A stretch of 64,000 nucleotides of DNA from Odontocerum albicorne (lineage: Eukaryota > Arthropoda > Insecta > Trichoptera > Odontoceridae): the NCBI GenBank assembly GCA_949825065.1, contig OX463863.1, forward strand, positions 15,546,345 to 15,610,344, in the 5' to 3' direction. The notes under the pieces were generated by a model that saw only the letters and a program-made list of their open reading frames with translations, did no database searches and was not told where the DNA came from. Made by a program: the position numbers and the translations under genes. Below are positions 41,156 through 53,164 of the stretch, in pieces; the stretch's first letter is position 1; each line of letters starts with the position of its first letter.

Positions 41156-41161
41156 ACTACA

Positions 41162-43975
41162 TTATTGTTCTTTCTTTTCTATTTGAATTTCTTCCCTTTC
41201 ATTATTTAAGTGTGATTCCAAATGTGTCGTCTCATTTTCGGGATCAACAGAATTCTTCTCAGACTTGGTGAACACTGTCGAACACGTGGAAGCTGAAAAT
41301 AAAAAAAAATTGATCAAAAGATTTATTTATTGAAAATATACAAAGCTCTTTAGTATATTTACAAACAATCTTTCGGAAGTCTTTTCAAAATTTATGATTT
41401 AATATGAAAACTACACACTACACCTAAAGCCGAATGTGTTACTATCACATATCGGAAGATCTACACAGGTGTTTTTTAAATTAATCTTCCCTTTTGCACT
41501 GTATAAATTGTCATTTTATTTTTATAAAACTGCTCAAGAACAAGGACACTAACGCAGGATTCAAACCCATTATAATTAATTTGTTTTTACATCGTACTTG
41601 ACTGTTCATGCAGTGAGATTCTGGAACCAGTAACAGACTAATGTTAGACTCGCTTTGTCCTTGGCACGCTTTAAGAATCGACTGAGAAAACTCTTGATTT
41701 CTTGTCAGTAATATAAAGTGTTTCATTCCTGATTTATCTTCCCTCTCCACCATCCCTTCCTTTTCCTTTGATTGACGATATCTCACTTTTACTTTAATAT
41801 GTCCAAAAATTTCATTTATTTCATATAAATGAAATTTATATGAAATAAATGAAATTTTTGAATAAATGAAATGAAATAAAATTATTCCATATTATTCATT
41901 AATATTTGAATATTTTTTGCGACCGTATAATTTGCTTTACTTTTGTCTGGTTCGTTAGAAGACATTACTGCCTGGCAATAAACCCGCCAGATTGTATTTA
42001 CAATGAAGTGTTAAATAAATAAAAATTTAGCGCATTTTTGGCTATTGCTTACCTTGCTTGAATGGTATTTTTGGAGTCATTTTAAAGATGAAACAAAATA
42101 AGTAATTTTTCAGCACTTAATATTTTTTTAAACTGCTAAAGAACTTCACATTAGATGTTAATAATTTTAACATACATTTTGCAACACCATCACTCAGTTT
42201 AGACACTAACACTAAGAAGAACACTCTCCGAAAAAATTCTGTAATGCCTCGACCCAATGTTCCTGAGCTCCACTTTTCGGAGGATGATATAAATGAGGTT
42301 CGTCGTATTATTTTGACTATATCCTCAAAAGCGATGGGTGACGACAATATTTCCATTGTATTCATTTCCTTCATTATCGACGCTATTCTTCCTATCATGA
42401 CACACATAACAAATTTTTCTTTTTCTTCCAGCAGCTTTCCTAGTGTGTGGAAGAAGGCTCTAATTATTCCGATCCCGAAAATTGACTCGCCCACGTCATA
42501 TAAAGATTTTAGGCCCATATCTATTCGGCCCACATTATCTTATTGAAAAAATTGTTCATGTACATATTGACTCCCACCTTAATCAATTTGAATTGTTTAA
42601 TCCGTTGCAGTAAGCAGCACTACCGCACTGGTCAATATAACGGATGATGTGAGACGTGGAATAAGCTTTAAGCAGCTGACATTGTTATGTCTATTGGATT
42701 TTAGCGATGCATTTAATACTGTAGACATTGCTCTGCTATGGCTCGAATGCATTCATTACGATTCTCTGAATAGGTCATTGTCTGGTTTTCGAGCAATTTA
42801 AAAGGAAGACAACAATCTTGTAAATACCAAATGCGTATATCTGAATCGACTGATTTCGCTGCAGGCGTTCCCAAGGTGGAATTCTCTCTCCACTTCTTTT
42901 TTCTATATTCATCAACCCAATAACACCGTCTCTTAAATGTTCTTATCATCTGTATGCGGATAACCTGCAGATGTATATTCATTTTGATCCAAATTTCTTT
43001 CAAATGGCTTTGAACAATTTAAATGCGGACCTTCAATCGATCTCCAAGTGGACTGGTGAGCATAGCTTAGCCATAAATCCTACGAAGTCTCAAGCGATCC
43101 TCATTGGTAGCCCTCAGCTTCTCGGTAAATTAAACACTGACTTACTTCCTCCAATAATACTTGATGGCTCTATCATACCATTACATAAAACTGTTAAAAA
43201 CCTAGGAGTGCTAATAGATAACACTCTCTCATGGCGAGATCAAATAAATGAGGTAAGCCGAAGGATTTTCTTCAGCCTTCATTCCCTTAAAGTGTTGCAA
43301 AGATTCTTACCTTAACACTACCCCTCACGTGAAAAGGCAACAACACTGACGACCTCCATAGTCAAATTGATAAGACATTTATTTTCCGGCCCGGAGGTTT
43401 CGGGGTCAATTCCCGTTAGAACCCAGTTTTTTTTTATAATCCCAGTCTGGTTTTCTCTTAAGGCCCTTTTAATATCTTTCTGGTTGGTTGGAATAGATTG
43501 CAACAGGGCATATTGCTCGCTAGGTTGTAGTATATACAATTAAAGTGTAATACAATGTAATACAACACTCGCACATGTCTAACAAAGACTATTGTCTCTC
43601 AGCCACATTGTTCAATATGTCCGTATCACCAATTTGGGTATGTCGTAAGGTAACCATACAAATGGATGGAAATTTAATTCAAAGAAACATGGAAAATTTT
43701 ATTGAAAATAGAAACGTGGAAACTAGAATTGAAAAAAGAAAGTTGGAAAATTGAATTGAATAAAGAAACTCACTTGAAACTGATGTCGCATCATCAAAAC
43801 TGCTAAAATGAGTACTACTATGTTGTTCGCTCTCGTTTTTTATGTCTTCCTCTTTAATTTCAATATTGTATTCTAAAGGTATCTCATCAAATTCATCATC
43901 TGCATCAACTTTCTCTACCTTCACAACTATTTTAGTGTCAACATGTTCTGTGTGAAGTTCTTTTCGAGATGCCAT
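41162..43975 (-). CDS. Possible two-exon acidic gene, zinc-finger-leader type
   Basis: Exon 1 is 43975-43774 and encodes MASRKELHTEHVDTK, then acidic sequence with VKVE and IKEED (psi-K-x-E motifs). Its donor GTGAGT splits a codon after its first base, exactly as in genes A and B. A possible exon 2 is 41292-41162 behind acceptor TTTTCAG. It adds a Ser/Glu-rich tail ending IQIEKKEQ and TAA. The joined 333 nt divides by three (110 aa). There is no finger in the product. The leader resembles exon 1 of A and B in style, not in detailed sequence. The 2.5-kb intron holds a LINE fossil. The reading could instead be an orphan exon with chance partners. Confidence 0.35.
41804..41860. repeat. Perfect 27-bp AT-rich inverted repeat
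   Basis: Left arm 41804-41830 (starts CAAAAATTTCATTTATTTCA), spacer GAA, right arm 41834-41860, its exact reverse complement. It can form a cruciform. Not linked to a known element. Confidence 0.95.
42110..43317 (+). mobile_element. Degraded non-LTR retrotransposon fragment
   Basis: Frame 42244-42546 has FSEDDINEVRRIIL, FPSVWKKALIIPIPK and DFRPISI (pre-RT and RT start). Broken frames then give LLDFSDAFNTVD (motif A, near 42700). Frame 42971-43315 covers the region after the catalytic motif (HSLAINPTKSQAI, KNLGVLIDNTLSW). The YADD-type motif lies in the frame break near 42955 (YADNL, second Asp lost). Truncated at both ends. Confidence 0.75.
43351..43420 (+). repeat. Possible tRNA-derived SINE head
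   Basis: TAGTCAAATTGATAAGAC can fold as a D arm (GTC/GAC) and resembles a box A. CGGGGTCAATTCCCG forms a T-arm with a 7-base loop and resembles box B. The anticodon arm does not pair, so it is not a functional tRNA gene. Sequence to about 43560 may be its body. Confidence 0.35.
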
Positions 43976-44040
43976 AATGCAGGTGTTCAGGACACTAAAT
44001 GAGTAAAACATGAAACAAAAATTTGCATTATACATAAATT

Positions 44041-44280
44041 CGAAAACAGAAATTCATAAGCTCTCAAACAGAAACTTTCATAATTTAAACAGATATTTAT
44101 AAGTTCTTAAACAGAAATTCATGAGTTCATAAACAGTAATTCATAAGTTTTTGAACAGAAATGTATATTAAACGTATATTCTTAAACGTATATTCATGAG
44201 ATTTTAAACATAAATTCCTAAACTTGCATTCACGTTAAAGCTCTTAAACATGCATTCACAAATGAAAGACTCTTAAACCA
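44041..44280. repeat. Degenerate 22-bp minisatellite
   Basis: Units like AAACAGAAATTCATAAGTTC recur at 21-23 bp. More scattered units lie near 44500-44545 and 45990-46070. 44290-45050 otherwise shows nothing recognisable. Confidence 0.55.
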
Positions 44281-45053
44281 CATAACAACCATATTTTGAT
44301 TTTTTTTTAAAGGATTAACAGTGTCAACAAGCGACAATATACCCATAAATGGCATATGTGTGAATTCACTGGGCACATCTACACAAGCAGTTTACTCAAA
44401 TACCGCTCAGTTTTTTTCTTATAACTCTTTACATATTAATTGGCTCTTGAGTGGTTTATGAGTTTTACTCTTCAATTGTTAAATAGAAATAAGTCTTCAA
44501 AAGAAATTTACAAGTTCTTAAACATAAAATTCATAGATCCTTAACCCATTAAGTCTAATTTTTTTTAATTGAATAAGCCTCTTAAATAAACCTAAATTAA
44601 ATAAATCTCTTTTAATTAAATTTGTTGAATGTGAATAAATCATATCCAGTTATAAACTGATCTATTTAGAGATCACTGGGACAATACAATATACCATACA
44701 CATTACCTTGTATCTAAGTAATAAAGATATAACTCATATTTGTGTCACTATTTGTTTTATTGCAAGGTACAAGTAGGTCATATTTATTATTCAATCATTA
44801 TGAACACAATTTTTTATGAAATACATGAAAATATTTTGTACATACTCGTAAGGTTACATCACATTTTGCACAAAACGTTTTGGGTCAGACTTTGACAATC
44901 CTTCAATTGACATCAGCGATGATTATTTATTTATTCAATAATGTGATTGATACCGTCATACCTTATACAGGGTGCGTTTCATATTACAGGCTGATGTTTT
45001 TTTTTAATGAAACACAATTTTATAATATATATTTAATTATTGATTATATAGTC

Positions 45054-45400
45054 TTAACCATTATGTATGGAATATAAGTGGCCGCCTCTGGCCGTGGCGC
45101 AAACGCGAGTTTCTCGCAAAATTTGCATCGTAGCACGAGCTGTGTGTGATGTGGCACCATCCTGTTGGAACCACATGTGCTGTAGGCCCAATTGATCCAA
45201 TTTGGGCACAAGAAAGTTTACTAACATGTCAAGATAGCGATCACCAGTAACTGTTACCAGCATTGTATCTAGCATCCTCAAAGAAATATGGCCCAATGAT
45301 GCCGCCGGCCCGAACGGCGCACCATACAGTCAGTCTACGAGGGTGTAATGGTCGATGGTGTTTTCAGTGCCCTAATAGTTGTAAAAACGATTGGCGAGAC
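45054..45400 (-). pseudogene. Mariner-like transposase C-terminal fossil
   Basis: Pieces RLTVWCAVRAGGIIGPYFFED (one frame) and VTGDRYLDMLVNFLVPKLDQ, MWFQQDGATSHTARAT (second catalytic Asp; frame 45054-45296). Same broad family as the fossil at 40613-41155, but a different copy, since the parts lie in the wrong order to be one element. Ends truncated. Confidence 0.7.
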
Positions 45401-45747
45401 ATCTTGGTAGTATGGTCAATGAAAACAAAACAAATTTGGTAAGCAGCCCCGACAAAAAGTATTTTGTATGCACCTATGCGCGCTAACCGCTTATAACAGG
45501 GAGATTACGTAAAAACATTGTACAACACATTGTCCCAGCGGCATGGCATATAAATACATCACCAATGTTTACATCGCGATATATCCTTTATTTATAAAAT
45601 AATTGCAAAACATTATTTATGTGGCCGTAATACATTTATTTAATTACAATAATAAATAAAAGTAATAAATATTTACCTTTTATTTACGCACTTGTGAGAA
45701 ATTTAACATCAGAAGTCACACATGTGCACTGTTATTTGTTTTCAAAG

Positions 45748-45830
45748 TGGCTTCTTCTTCTTCTTGAATAATGGCCGTAAGCTCCGTGATATATGAAGGA
45801 GTATACGCCAGTGTCAAGTGATAAAGGCTT
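45748..45830 (-). repeat. Hairpin retroposon, single copy
   Basis: TTCTTCTTCTTCTTGAATAA, GGCCGTAAGCTCC, fold-back, GGAGTATACGCCAGTGTCAA. Same family as 32085-32142, with a (GAA)n tail on the minus strand. Confidence 0.65.
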
Positions 45831-46264
45831 CACTTAAATGGCGTTTATCTTAGACGAGCAATATAACCATAGACAAGGACTTCCAGCTGTTCTTAGTATT
45901 ATCGTTGATAAATAAATCGCAAAATTCGAAGGTGTTGTTTTTTTTAATGAAGTAGTGATCTCTAAATAGACCATTGGTACATAACCGGTTAAATAGAAAT
46001 TTATAAGTTCTTAAACAGATTTAAAATATAAATTTTAGAAAGAAATTCTTAAATAAAAAAATATGAGTTCATATTCATTTGCCTAATGCCATAAAGGAGA
46101 AAATTAAAAAAAACAAAGTGTGACCGTGAAGTGAAAATGAAATAGAACATTAACGAGTCACTGTATTAGGCAAATTATATAATAGAAGATAATAAAGAAG
46201 AGAATTTATTTAGAGAACAGACTCTCCTCAAGGGCGCTCTAACTTGAGATTTGAACTTACTATA

Positions 46265-46422
46265 CAGTACCCGGTGGTAAGTAATACACATCGTTTTTAA
46301 AGAGTCGCCTCTGTCATTCATACACGTGTTCCGTTGCGATTTATCAGTCGTTACCGGACCGGACTCTTAGCGCATCGTGCGACGCTCTACAAATGATGTA
46401 TATTACTTACCGCCGGGTACTG
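46265..46422. mobile_element. 158-bp MITE, CAGTACCCGG termini
   Basis: Flanked by TA (46263-46264, 46423-46424). TIRs of 32 bp with three mismatches: CAGTACCCGGTGGTAAGTAA at the left and CAGTACCCGGCGGTAAGTAA at the right (inward). The centre is not coding. A lone arm relic lies near 54222-54240. Confidence 0.85.
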
Positions 46423-46589
46423 TACATACATATATAATATAACACAATTTCTCTGTCAAAGTACGTAAAGAGAATAGAGCATCAGACTTTCCTACCTCAA
46501 CACATATCCATACATGTTCTAATATAATTCCTGCGATTTGCCTGACCATAATTAATAGATTTATAATATTTCATAAAAATAGTGCACTA

Positions 46590-46845
46590 AGAAGAATATA
46601 TGAGTTGACAATGTATGACAGAATACGGAACGAAGTGATCAGGGATGAATGTGAAGTTAAGGCTGATGTGTCGAGTAAGGTGGAGGAGGGCACGCTGAGA
46701 TGGATTGGACATGTGGAACTAAGGAATGAAGGAAGCCTAACAATACAAATAAATAGCGAAATGTAACTCAAAGGCGTGTAAGAGGAAGACCAAGGAAAGT
46801 ATGGTTAGATCAAGGGAATAATATTCGAAATGAACGATGTTGAGT
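46590..46845 (+). mobile_element. 3' end of a LINE ORF
   Basis: Plus-strand pieces IRNEVIRDECEVKADVSSKV, GTLRWIGHVE and, after a frame change, RGRPRKVWLDQG. This is the C-terminal region after the RT of an RTE-like LINE. Fragment only. Confidence 0.65.
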
Positions 46846-47749
46846 TCAAAGCTATAGTATTCTAAAGTATTCAATATCTATTTCATTATTTTAAATTTGA
46901 AGTAGGTTTCCCTGTAGTTTTCATGCCTAAAGTGGAAGGGAAATAAAAAAACTACAGACATTGTATGGAGTTGTTGATAAACATACCCTTACGCCATTTC
47001 CCTTTCGAGGTAGGCAGAGAGAACAGAGCGGAAAACTTTCATACCTCGATACACATCCTTAGCATCTTCTACATCCACACATTGCCTAGCAATCCTAGAC
47101 ATGGGTATAAGCTCGAGCAAGTATGAGAATGATGTGGAACCCGCGGGGGATTTGTAACTCTCAAAAGTCCAAAAGAAATATTTATGCTTCCTTAGGGTTA
47201 AGTTTCCTTACACAAATCTATGGCTCTAATAGAAATGTATCTAATTTATCTACGAGCAAAAAAATATTTAAAAATACTAAAAGATTTAAAAAATTAAATA
47301 TTCGATAAGTTAATTTATAGGTTTAAGTTGATTTACAGATAATTAATAATATGATTATTTCAAAAATAACATTTATTGAACTTTTGTGACAAAGTTGGAT
47401 TTACTTAAGAATAGTTTTTAAATAAACAGGTATTTTTTCTTTTCTGTTTTATAATAATATTTGTTTACAAACAATTTTTAAACAACATATAATTATTTAA
47501 AAATATTATTTGACTATATTTTAAAAGGTGAAAATAAGCATTAAATATTTTCTAGAAATACATTTTCGGCAAACGTATATTTCAGTTTTGTTTTAATGTT
47601 TAAAATATACTTTTAATTTATGAAAAATGATTCCTTTTGATATACTCGTTTTATATGGACAAACCACATTCCATTTATTATCAATAATTATTATATTAAA
47701 CAATTACAATGGGGCACTAAAACATGTATACTCGAACCTATATTTAGGT
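46846..47749. other. AT-rich region, no gene seen
   Basis: No supported feature. The plus frame 47123-47308 has no homology that I recognise. Confidence 0.45.
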
Positions 47750-49685
47750 ATTTCACATATTGCCACGTATGAAAATTTTGTTCAACTCATCTTTCTTCAT
47801 GGCCTCGCAAATGTCTTCTATAGTTTCTACCTCATCTCACAATATCTCCGAATATTGGGTCCGTAGTAAAATGATAACTTCATAACAATGGTAGGATAAC
47901 TTCATAACTCGTGAGGTGCATCGCACGACACAGGCACCTTTTCCGCCTAGTGTTCGAGGGTATAAGGATACCTATGACTTCGGTCACATCTATTCTTTAA
48001 AAAAAAATGGCAGGATAATAACTTCATACCAATGGTAGGATGATATTTCTAATGAGACTTGTTAAGAATAAACTCTTAAGACAGCATTTTTATACAAAAT
48101 TTCCTAAAACAATTCTTTATATTTATTTTCTTATTAGTAACGACGAGCGATGTGAAAAACTTGTATTTGTCAATAAAGAATCAAATTTTGTTATTGCTTT
48201 TATGTAATATTTATTTTATTCTGAATTGTCCGACTGGAAAAAAATATTAATATTTTATGTATTTCAATATTTTTTGAAATAATTATATATTTAAAATATA
48301 TATTTACGAAAATAAATATCTGAAATGAAGGTAATAAAAGGAATTTGTGTATTCATTTGTCCTAAACCTAATTATATGATGCTATATTTTTGAAGTTAGT
48401 AAATAGTATTTAGATTTTTACAAAATACATTTTGAAGTGCATCTAATTGAAGTTTCTCGAATGCGGCCTTATTATGTTAGGTTACAGCTAACTTATTGCT
48501 ATTTCACAACATGAAAACATTTCCTATCTCTGGCCTAGATCATTTATGTGATTATTGAAATTGCAATACAGATGGCATAATGCGGTTATTGAAATTGTGA
48601 TACAGATAGTATAATGCAAATAGGCAGAGAGGACAGAATGACAGAAGCATAGAAAAGATTTTTAAGAAAAAAACCCTTTTGAACGCTGTTAACTGAATAT
48701 CCACCAAACCTATATTTATTCGTTTTTATTTTGATTTCATTTACAATTTGGAGTAGTTAGATAAAACAAATGTTTTCATGTCCTTTTATTTAAAATAATT
48801 CAAGATCAATATTTCTTAGCAATTAATTTCCTTATAAATTCTAAAAAAAATTCTTAGACATCTTAAGAGCTAGTCTATACTTGCCTCTCTTAGAAATGAA
48901 ATGACACACTTTTGATACTTAACAGCCCTTACCTTTTAACAATAAGTGAGTCAAATTGTGTGCTTATATTTAATCTCAGCTTTCATAGAAATGTGACAAA
49001 TTTATCTATGAGCTTTAAAAATTACGTTTAATTAGATGAATTGTACTTTTTAATTAACAAAATTATTACGTCAAAAATAATTATAATTTTATCTTTGTGA
49101 CAATGTTGGATTTTTTAAATAAAATTTTTGTCCAATTTACTTGTTTCTCAAACAATATTTGACTGGCAAATAATTATTTGAAATCATTAGGAATATAATA
49201 AAAATAATAAGTTAAGTATTTTCAGGAAACTCATTCTCAGTAAATACAAAATAATTATATATTATTTATGCAAGATTTTAAAACATGATTTATATTTAAA
49301 AAAATTGAATCTTGACTCTTTTAGACCCGTTAAAAGTTAAGACAATCTTACCCAATGACCAGCTTGATTTTTAAAGAGTTTTGATGAAAGGGAAGTGTTT
49401 ACTTAATAATTCCGATTAAAGGGAAGGGTTTACAAAAAAAAACTGATTAAAGGGAAGAGTTTACTAAAATTGCTATAAGTATTAGGAATATTGTAAAGAA
49501 ACTTAAAATATTTGTTTAGTCAAGCACTGTATATTCCACTTTATATAACGGTACGAGTATAACTTTACCAATTTCAGCCTCAAATTCTGAATCAATATAA
49601 TATTCTTCTTCATCTAACGATAAACAATATTTTATTTTGAAAATTTATCGCAAACTTTTCAAAATATAACATGTAAATATTGGGT
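47750..49685. repeat. Third copy of the 14.3-kb block
   Basis: Follows 14270-16880 with deletions and small changes, including a shorter form of both tandem repeats (47870-48050, 48545-48625) and a single hammerhead-like arm (49520-49580). The LINE insertion at 31795 is absent here (empty site 48931-48942). 15650-15960 is not represented. Confidence 0.8.
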
Positions 49686-49688
49686 TTA

Positions 49689-50957
49689 CAGATTAGTTCG
49701 GTCCTTTTTTTTGTGTTCAAAAATGCATTTATTTCTAAACAAAATGAATGAACAGATCAATTAAAGTATTGTCCATCGCTGGCTACTACTTTTTCCCATC
49801 TTTCAGGCAATTTTCGAATTCCATTTCGAAAAAATGACTTGTCTTTTGAGGCGATCCAAGTTTGGAGCCAATTTTCGGTTTCTACGAAAAAGATGAACCG
49901 GTGACCTGCCAAATCGTGCTGCATCCTTCGGAACAACCAGTAATTAGAAGGAGCAATGTCCGGAGAATACGGCGGGTGCGGTAAAACATCCCATCTAAGC
50001 GTTTCCAAATATTTTTTTACGACTTTTGCGACATGAGGCCGAGCGTTGTCATGAAGAAGAATAACTTAATCATGTCTTTGCTCGTATTCCGGCCGTTTTC
50101 TCGCAATGCACGGCTCAAACGAATTAATTGTAGCCGATACCGATCGCCCGTAATGGAATCACCAGGTTTCAGCACCTCATAGTAAACAACACCCCTTTGG
50201 TCCCACCAGATACAGAGCATGATCTTCGAACCATGTATGTTCGGTTTTGGTGTTGATGTTGAGGTCGATGGCAACGATTGACCGGGCTTAGCGTAGTATT
50301 TTTTCTTCTTGGGGTTGTCGTAGAATATCCACTTCTCATCTCCAGTTACAATCCGATCCAAAAACCTTTCCTTTGTTGCCTTTGAATCAGCTGCTCGCAA
50401 GTGAAAAATCGCCTTTCAACGTCTCTCGGTTTCAGTTCATAAGGCACCCAATTTCCTTGTTTTTGAATTATTCCCATGGCTCTCAATCATACGGAAACGG
50501 CTTGTTGAGTCCCTCTCAATGATTCTGCAAGCTCCTCTTGCATTTGACTCTGATCTTCTTCGAGTAATGCCTCTAATTCTTTGTCCTCGAATTTTTTTGG
50601 CTGTCCAGAGCGAGGCTTGTCTTCGACGCTGAAATCTCCATCCTTGAAACGTCAAAACCATTCCCTACATGATTTATCAGTTGGAGCAGTGTCACAATAA
50701 ACTTCGACAAGCATTCGATGGGCTTCAGCTGCACTTTTCTTCCAATTAAAGCAGAAAATTAAAACCTCCCGCAAATGCTGATTGGTTCGACATTTTAAAC
50801 ACTGGACAAAACAAGGTTTATGCATGAAACTCAAAGCGATATAAACTGAATATTATTGGCAGATGTCTAACCTCTCTGAAACCGCCAAAATCGGCTGTCA
50901 CTATGAACCATTCATAACAGCCAGAGCCATCTTTTGGAAACGGACCGAACTAATTTG
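49689..50957 (-). mobile_element. Full-length but broken mariner, 1.27 kb
   Basis: Flanked by TA (49687-49688, 50958-50959). Terminal inverted repeats CAGATTAGTTCGGTCC and CAAATTAGTTCGGTCC. Minus-strand DD34D transposase in four frames: N-terminal 50834-50437 (FCFNWKKSAAEAHRML; SGQP and LAES-like HTH), 50400-50017 (VTGDEKWIFYDNP first Asp, MLCIWWDQRGVVYYE), then the second Asp region frameshifted near 50040, and 50008-49757 (PYSPDIAPSNYWLF third Asp, KLPERWEKVVASDGQYF end). At least three frameshifts. It sits within the duplicated block but is absent at the matching place near 16910, so it inserted after duplication. Confidence 0.88.
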
Positions 50958-51097
50958 TACTCCTAATAATATAAATATTGTTTTGCGTGGTGTATAAAAG
51001 CGTTACAAGGAAAATTGAATATACCAAATAATTTACTATTTATAGTTAAGGCATTAACACTGCGGAGGTTAAAATACATTGTCATTTGTTTGGTCAC

Positions 51098-51272
51098 ACA
51101 CTGTTTATTCCACTTTATATAATGGTACGGGTATAACCCTACCAGTTTCAAAGCTTTTACCTTATCTTCAGGAGAACACAAACGAGTTTTGTTTGTACTC
51201 CGCTGATGATGAGATGAAAACCTTGAAACCGGTAAGGTTATACCGTTATATAAGTGGAATAAACAGTGTTGG
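51098..51272. repeat. Second copy of hammerhead-like palindrome
   Basis: Counterpart of 17047-17222. The left arm, read on the minus strand, has CTGAAGA, AAGGT, AAAA, GCTTT, GAAA. The right arm reads CTGATGA..GAAACC on plus. 51280-51600 matches 17240-17560 and is noncoding. Confidence 0.55.
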
Positions 51273-51713
51273 ACTAAACAAATTACAATAAATTAGATTT
51301 AATACACGTTGCCCATTTAGAGTATCATATTGTAAACAAGTCATTACACGCACATAATATATTCCAGCAGACGCATCCTGGACTTCCCCACAATGCGCGA
51401 CACGCTCGCCTGCAAACACTTGCTTCTTAAGACCTGTTGAACTGAATCACTGGTCAGTTGTATTTTTTGTGTTTATTTGTAAAATAAAGTAACCACTACA
51501 ACTATAATTGTGAGTTATTCATTGTAAATACAATCTGTCAGGTTTATTACCAGGCGGCAATCTCTTCCAACTAATCACTAAACAAAGTACAATGTCTCTA
51601 AACTTCCAAATTGTAATGCCCTAACTAATTATAAATAATATGTTTAGAATATTTGTTTAAAATGCTTTAGTTATTAAGTTTATTAAAGTTATTCTGGCAA
51701 CATTCCCCTCTGT

Positions 51714-51935
51714 GGAGAGCTACATTACACTCCTTACACATGTACCGGGTCTCACTTCTCTTCTTGTGTGCAGCGCATACCTTTATAGAGAGCTACATCA
51801 CACTCCTTACACATGTACCGGGTCTCCCTTCTCTTCTTGTGTGCAGCACACACCTTTATAGAGAGATACATCACACTCCTTACACATGTACCGGGTGTCC
51901 CTTTTCTTCTTGTGTGCAGTACATGCCTCGCAAGT
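51714..51935 (-). repeat. Three 73-bp repeats from a piggyBac Cys-rich domain
   Basis: The unit contains TACACATGTACCGGGT and CTTCTTGTGTGCAG. TGTACC falls at 51741, 51814 and 51887, an exact 73-bp step. On the minus strand a unit reads CTAHKKRRETRYMCKECDVA or similar, like the C-terminal cysteine-rich domain of piggyBac transposases, so this is probably a piggyBac tail amplified in tandem. 73 is not a multiple of three, so the frame shifts at each unit. Confidence 0.6.
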
Positions 51936-52872
51936 TCTGCGAGGTTTTTCTTGTTGTCACTTGATGGAATATATATCAGCATATGTTTAGGCATGTTCTT
52001 TGACAACCTATTTAGAAGATTCAGCATATTTCATATTCCTATTCTCATTTTTAACGACTAGTGATATGAACATTTAGTATATATTAACACTTTATATCCC
52101 ATGTAACGTGATTGACTTGATTTGTGTTGAATCCCGGTCCCATATTCACATGATTGATACCTCTTATAAAAAAGAACATATTACTGACATCTAGCAAATA
52201 TTTTTGTAAACAATTCAACCTTTGAACGATTGTCTCCGGATTCTAGCATGGATAATGCATGCATTAAAGATTAAATAAAAAAATACAATGTTTTAAATTT
52301 AAGCATTTTTTTATAAACACAAATATAACAATACCAACGAAATAATTTTGTGAATCACTGCTCTAGATAATAAAAACTAGCATGAATTGATTAATGACGG
52401 AGATTTTGACGTTCTGTTGTAATATTACTAATAACAATTTTAGAAAAACCTTCACAAACATCAGAATTTCTAAAAAAAAAAGCCGTCACTAGGAAAGGTT
52501 ATTTTCATTTAAATCGGGTTTTATAGTGTTAATAAATAAATTAACTTTTTATCTGCATTTATGTAATATTTATTTAGTACTGAAATGTACAACTAATTTT
52601 TTTATTTATTTTTAAGTGTATTTCAATATTTATTTGTAATAAATGATTTATTTGTATAACATTTTAATTACCATATACATAAAAGGAAGTTTCTTTTCCA
52701 TATTTACTCCCAAATTATTGTTTATTTTATTTTCATTAAAGTGTAGTCTTTTTGTTTTAAATAGGCAATCCACCCAAACTAGGATGATTTGTGCCACCAA
52801 ATTAAAGACATTATGCAATTATATAAGTCAATATAGTAAAACCAATTTTATAAAACAACAATTCTAGATAAT
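51936..52872. other. AT-rich region, no gene seen
   Basis: No supported feature. The plus frame 52643-52867 is low-complexity. Confidence 0.45.
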
Positions 52873-53163
52873 TTAAAGCTTCAACTGATAAAGCTTAAAA
52901 AATTTAACAATCAATTTATAAGTGGAAAAGTTCCTCGAAGAGATAAGAAATGCAATACTCATTGGACGCGGTAAAGATATGGCTTTCAGTAAATCAAATC
53001 TGTCTCGCAAAGGACAACCGAAAAATGCACGGTCTATAGTTTCATCATCCAGATTACACTTGCAGTCGGGATTCTCCACAATACCCATTCTGTAAAGGTG
53101 ACTAGCCACCACGCAGTAGCCCGTCTGCAAACGACACATGACAGTTATTTCCATCTTGTCCAT
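52873..53163 (-). pseudogene. C-terminal tail of a non-LTR retrotransposon ORF
   Basis: Minus frame with RLQTGYCVVASHLYRMGIVE, then NPDCKCNLDDETIDRAFFGC and PLRDRF. This is the zinc-knuckle-like tail (C-x-C-x7-8-H/R-x-F-x-C) found after the RNase H or RT domain in I/R1/jockey-type LINEs. The usual His is Arg. No RT upstream; a fragment. Confidence 0.65.
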
Positions 53164-53164
53164 T

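Noticed and set aside
43351..43420. Functional tRNA gene
   Set aside because: D-arm and T-arm resemblance only. The anticodon arm and acceptor stem do not pair. Kept as a possible SINE head.
52643..52867. 74-codon plus frame
   Set aside because: AT-rich low-complexity hydrophobic frame with no support.
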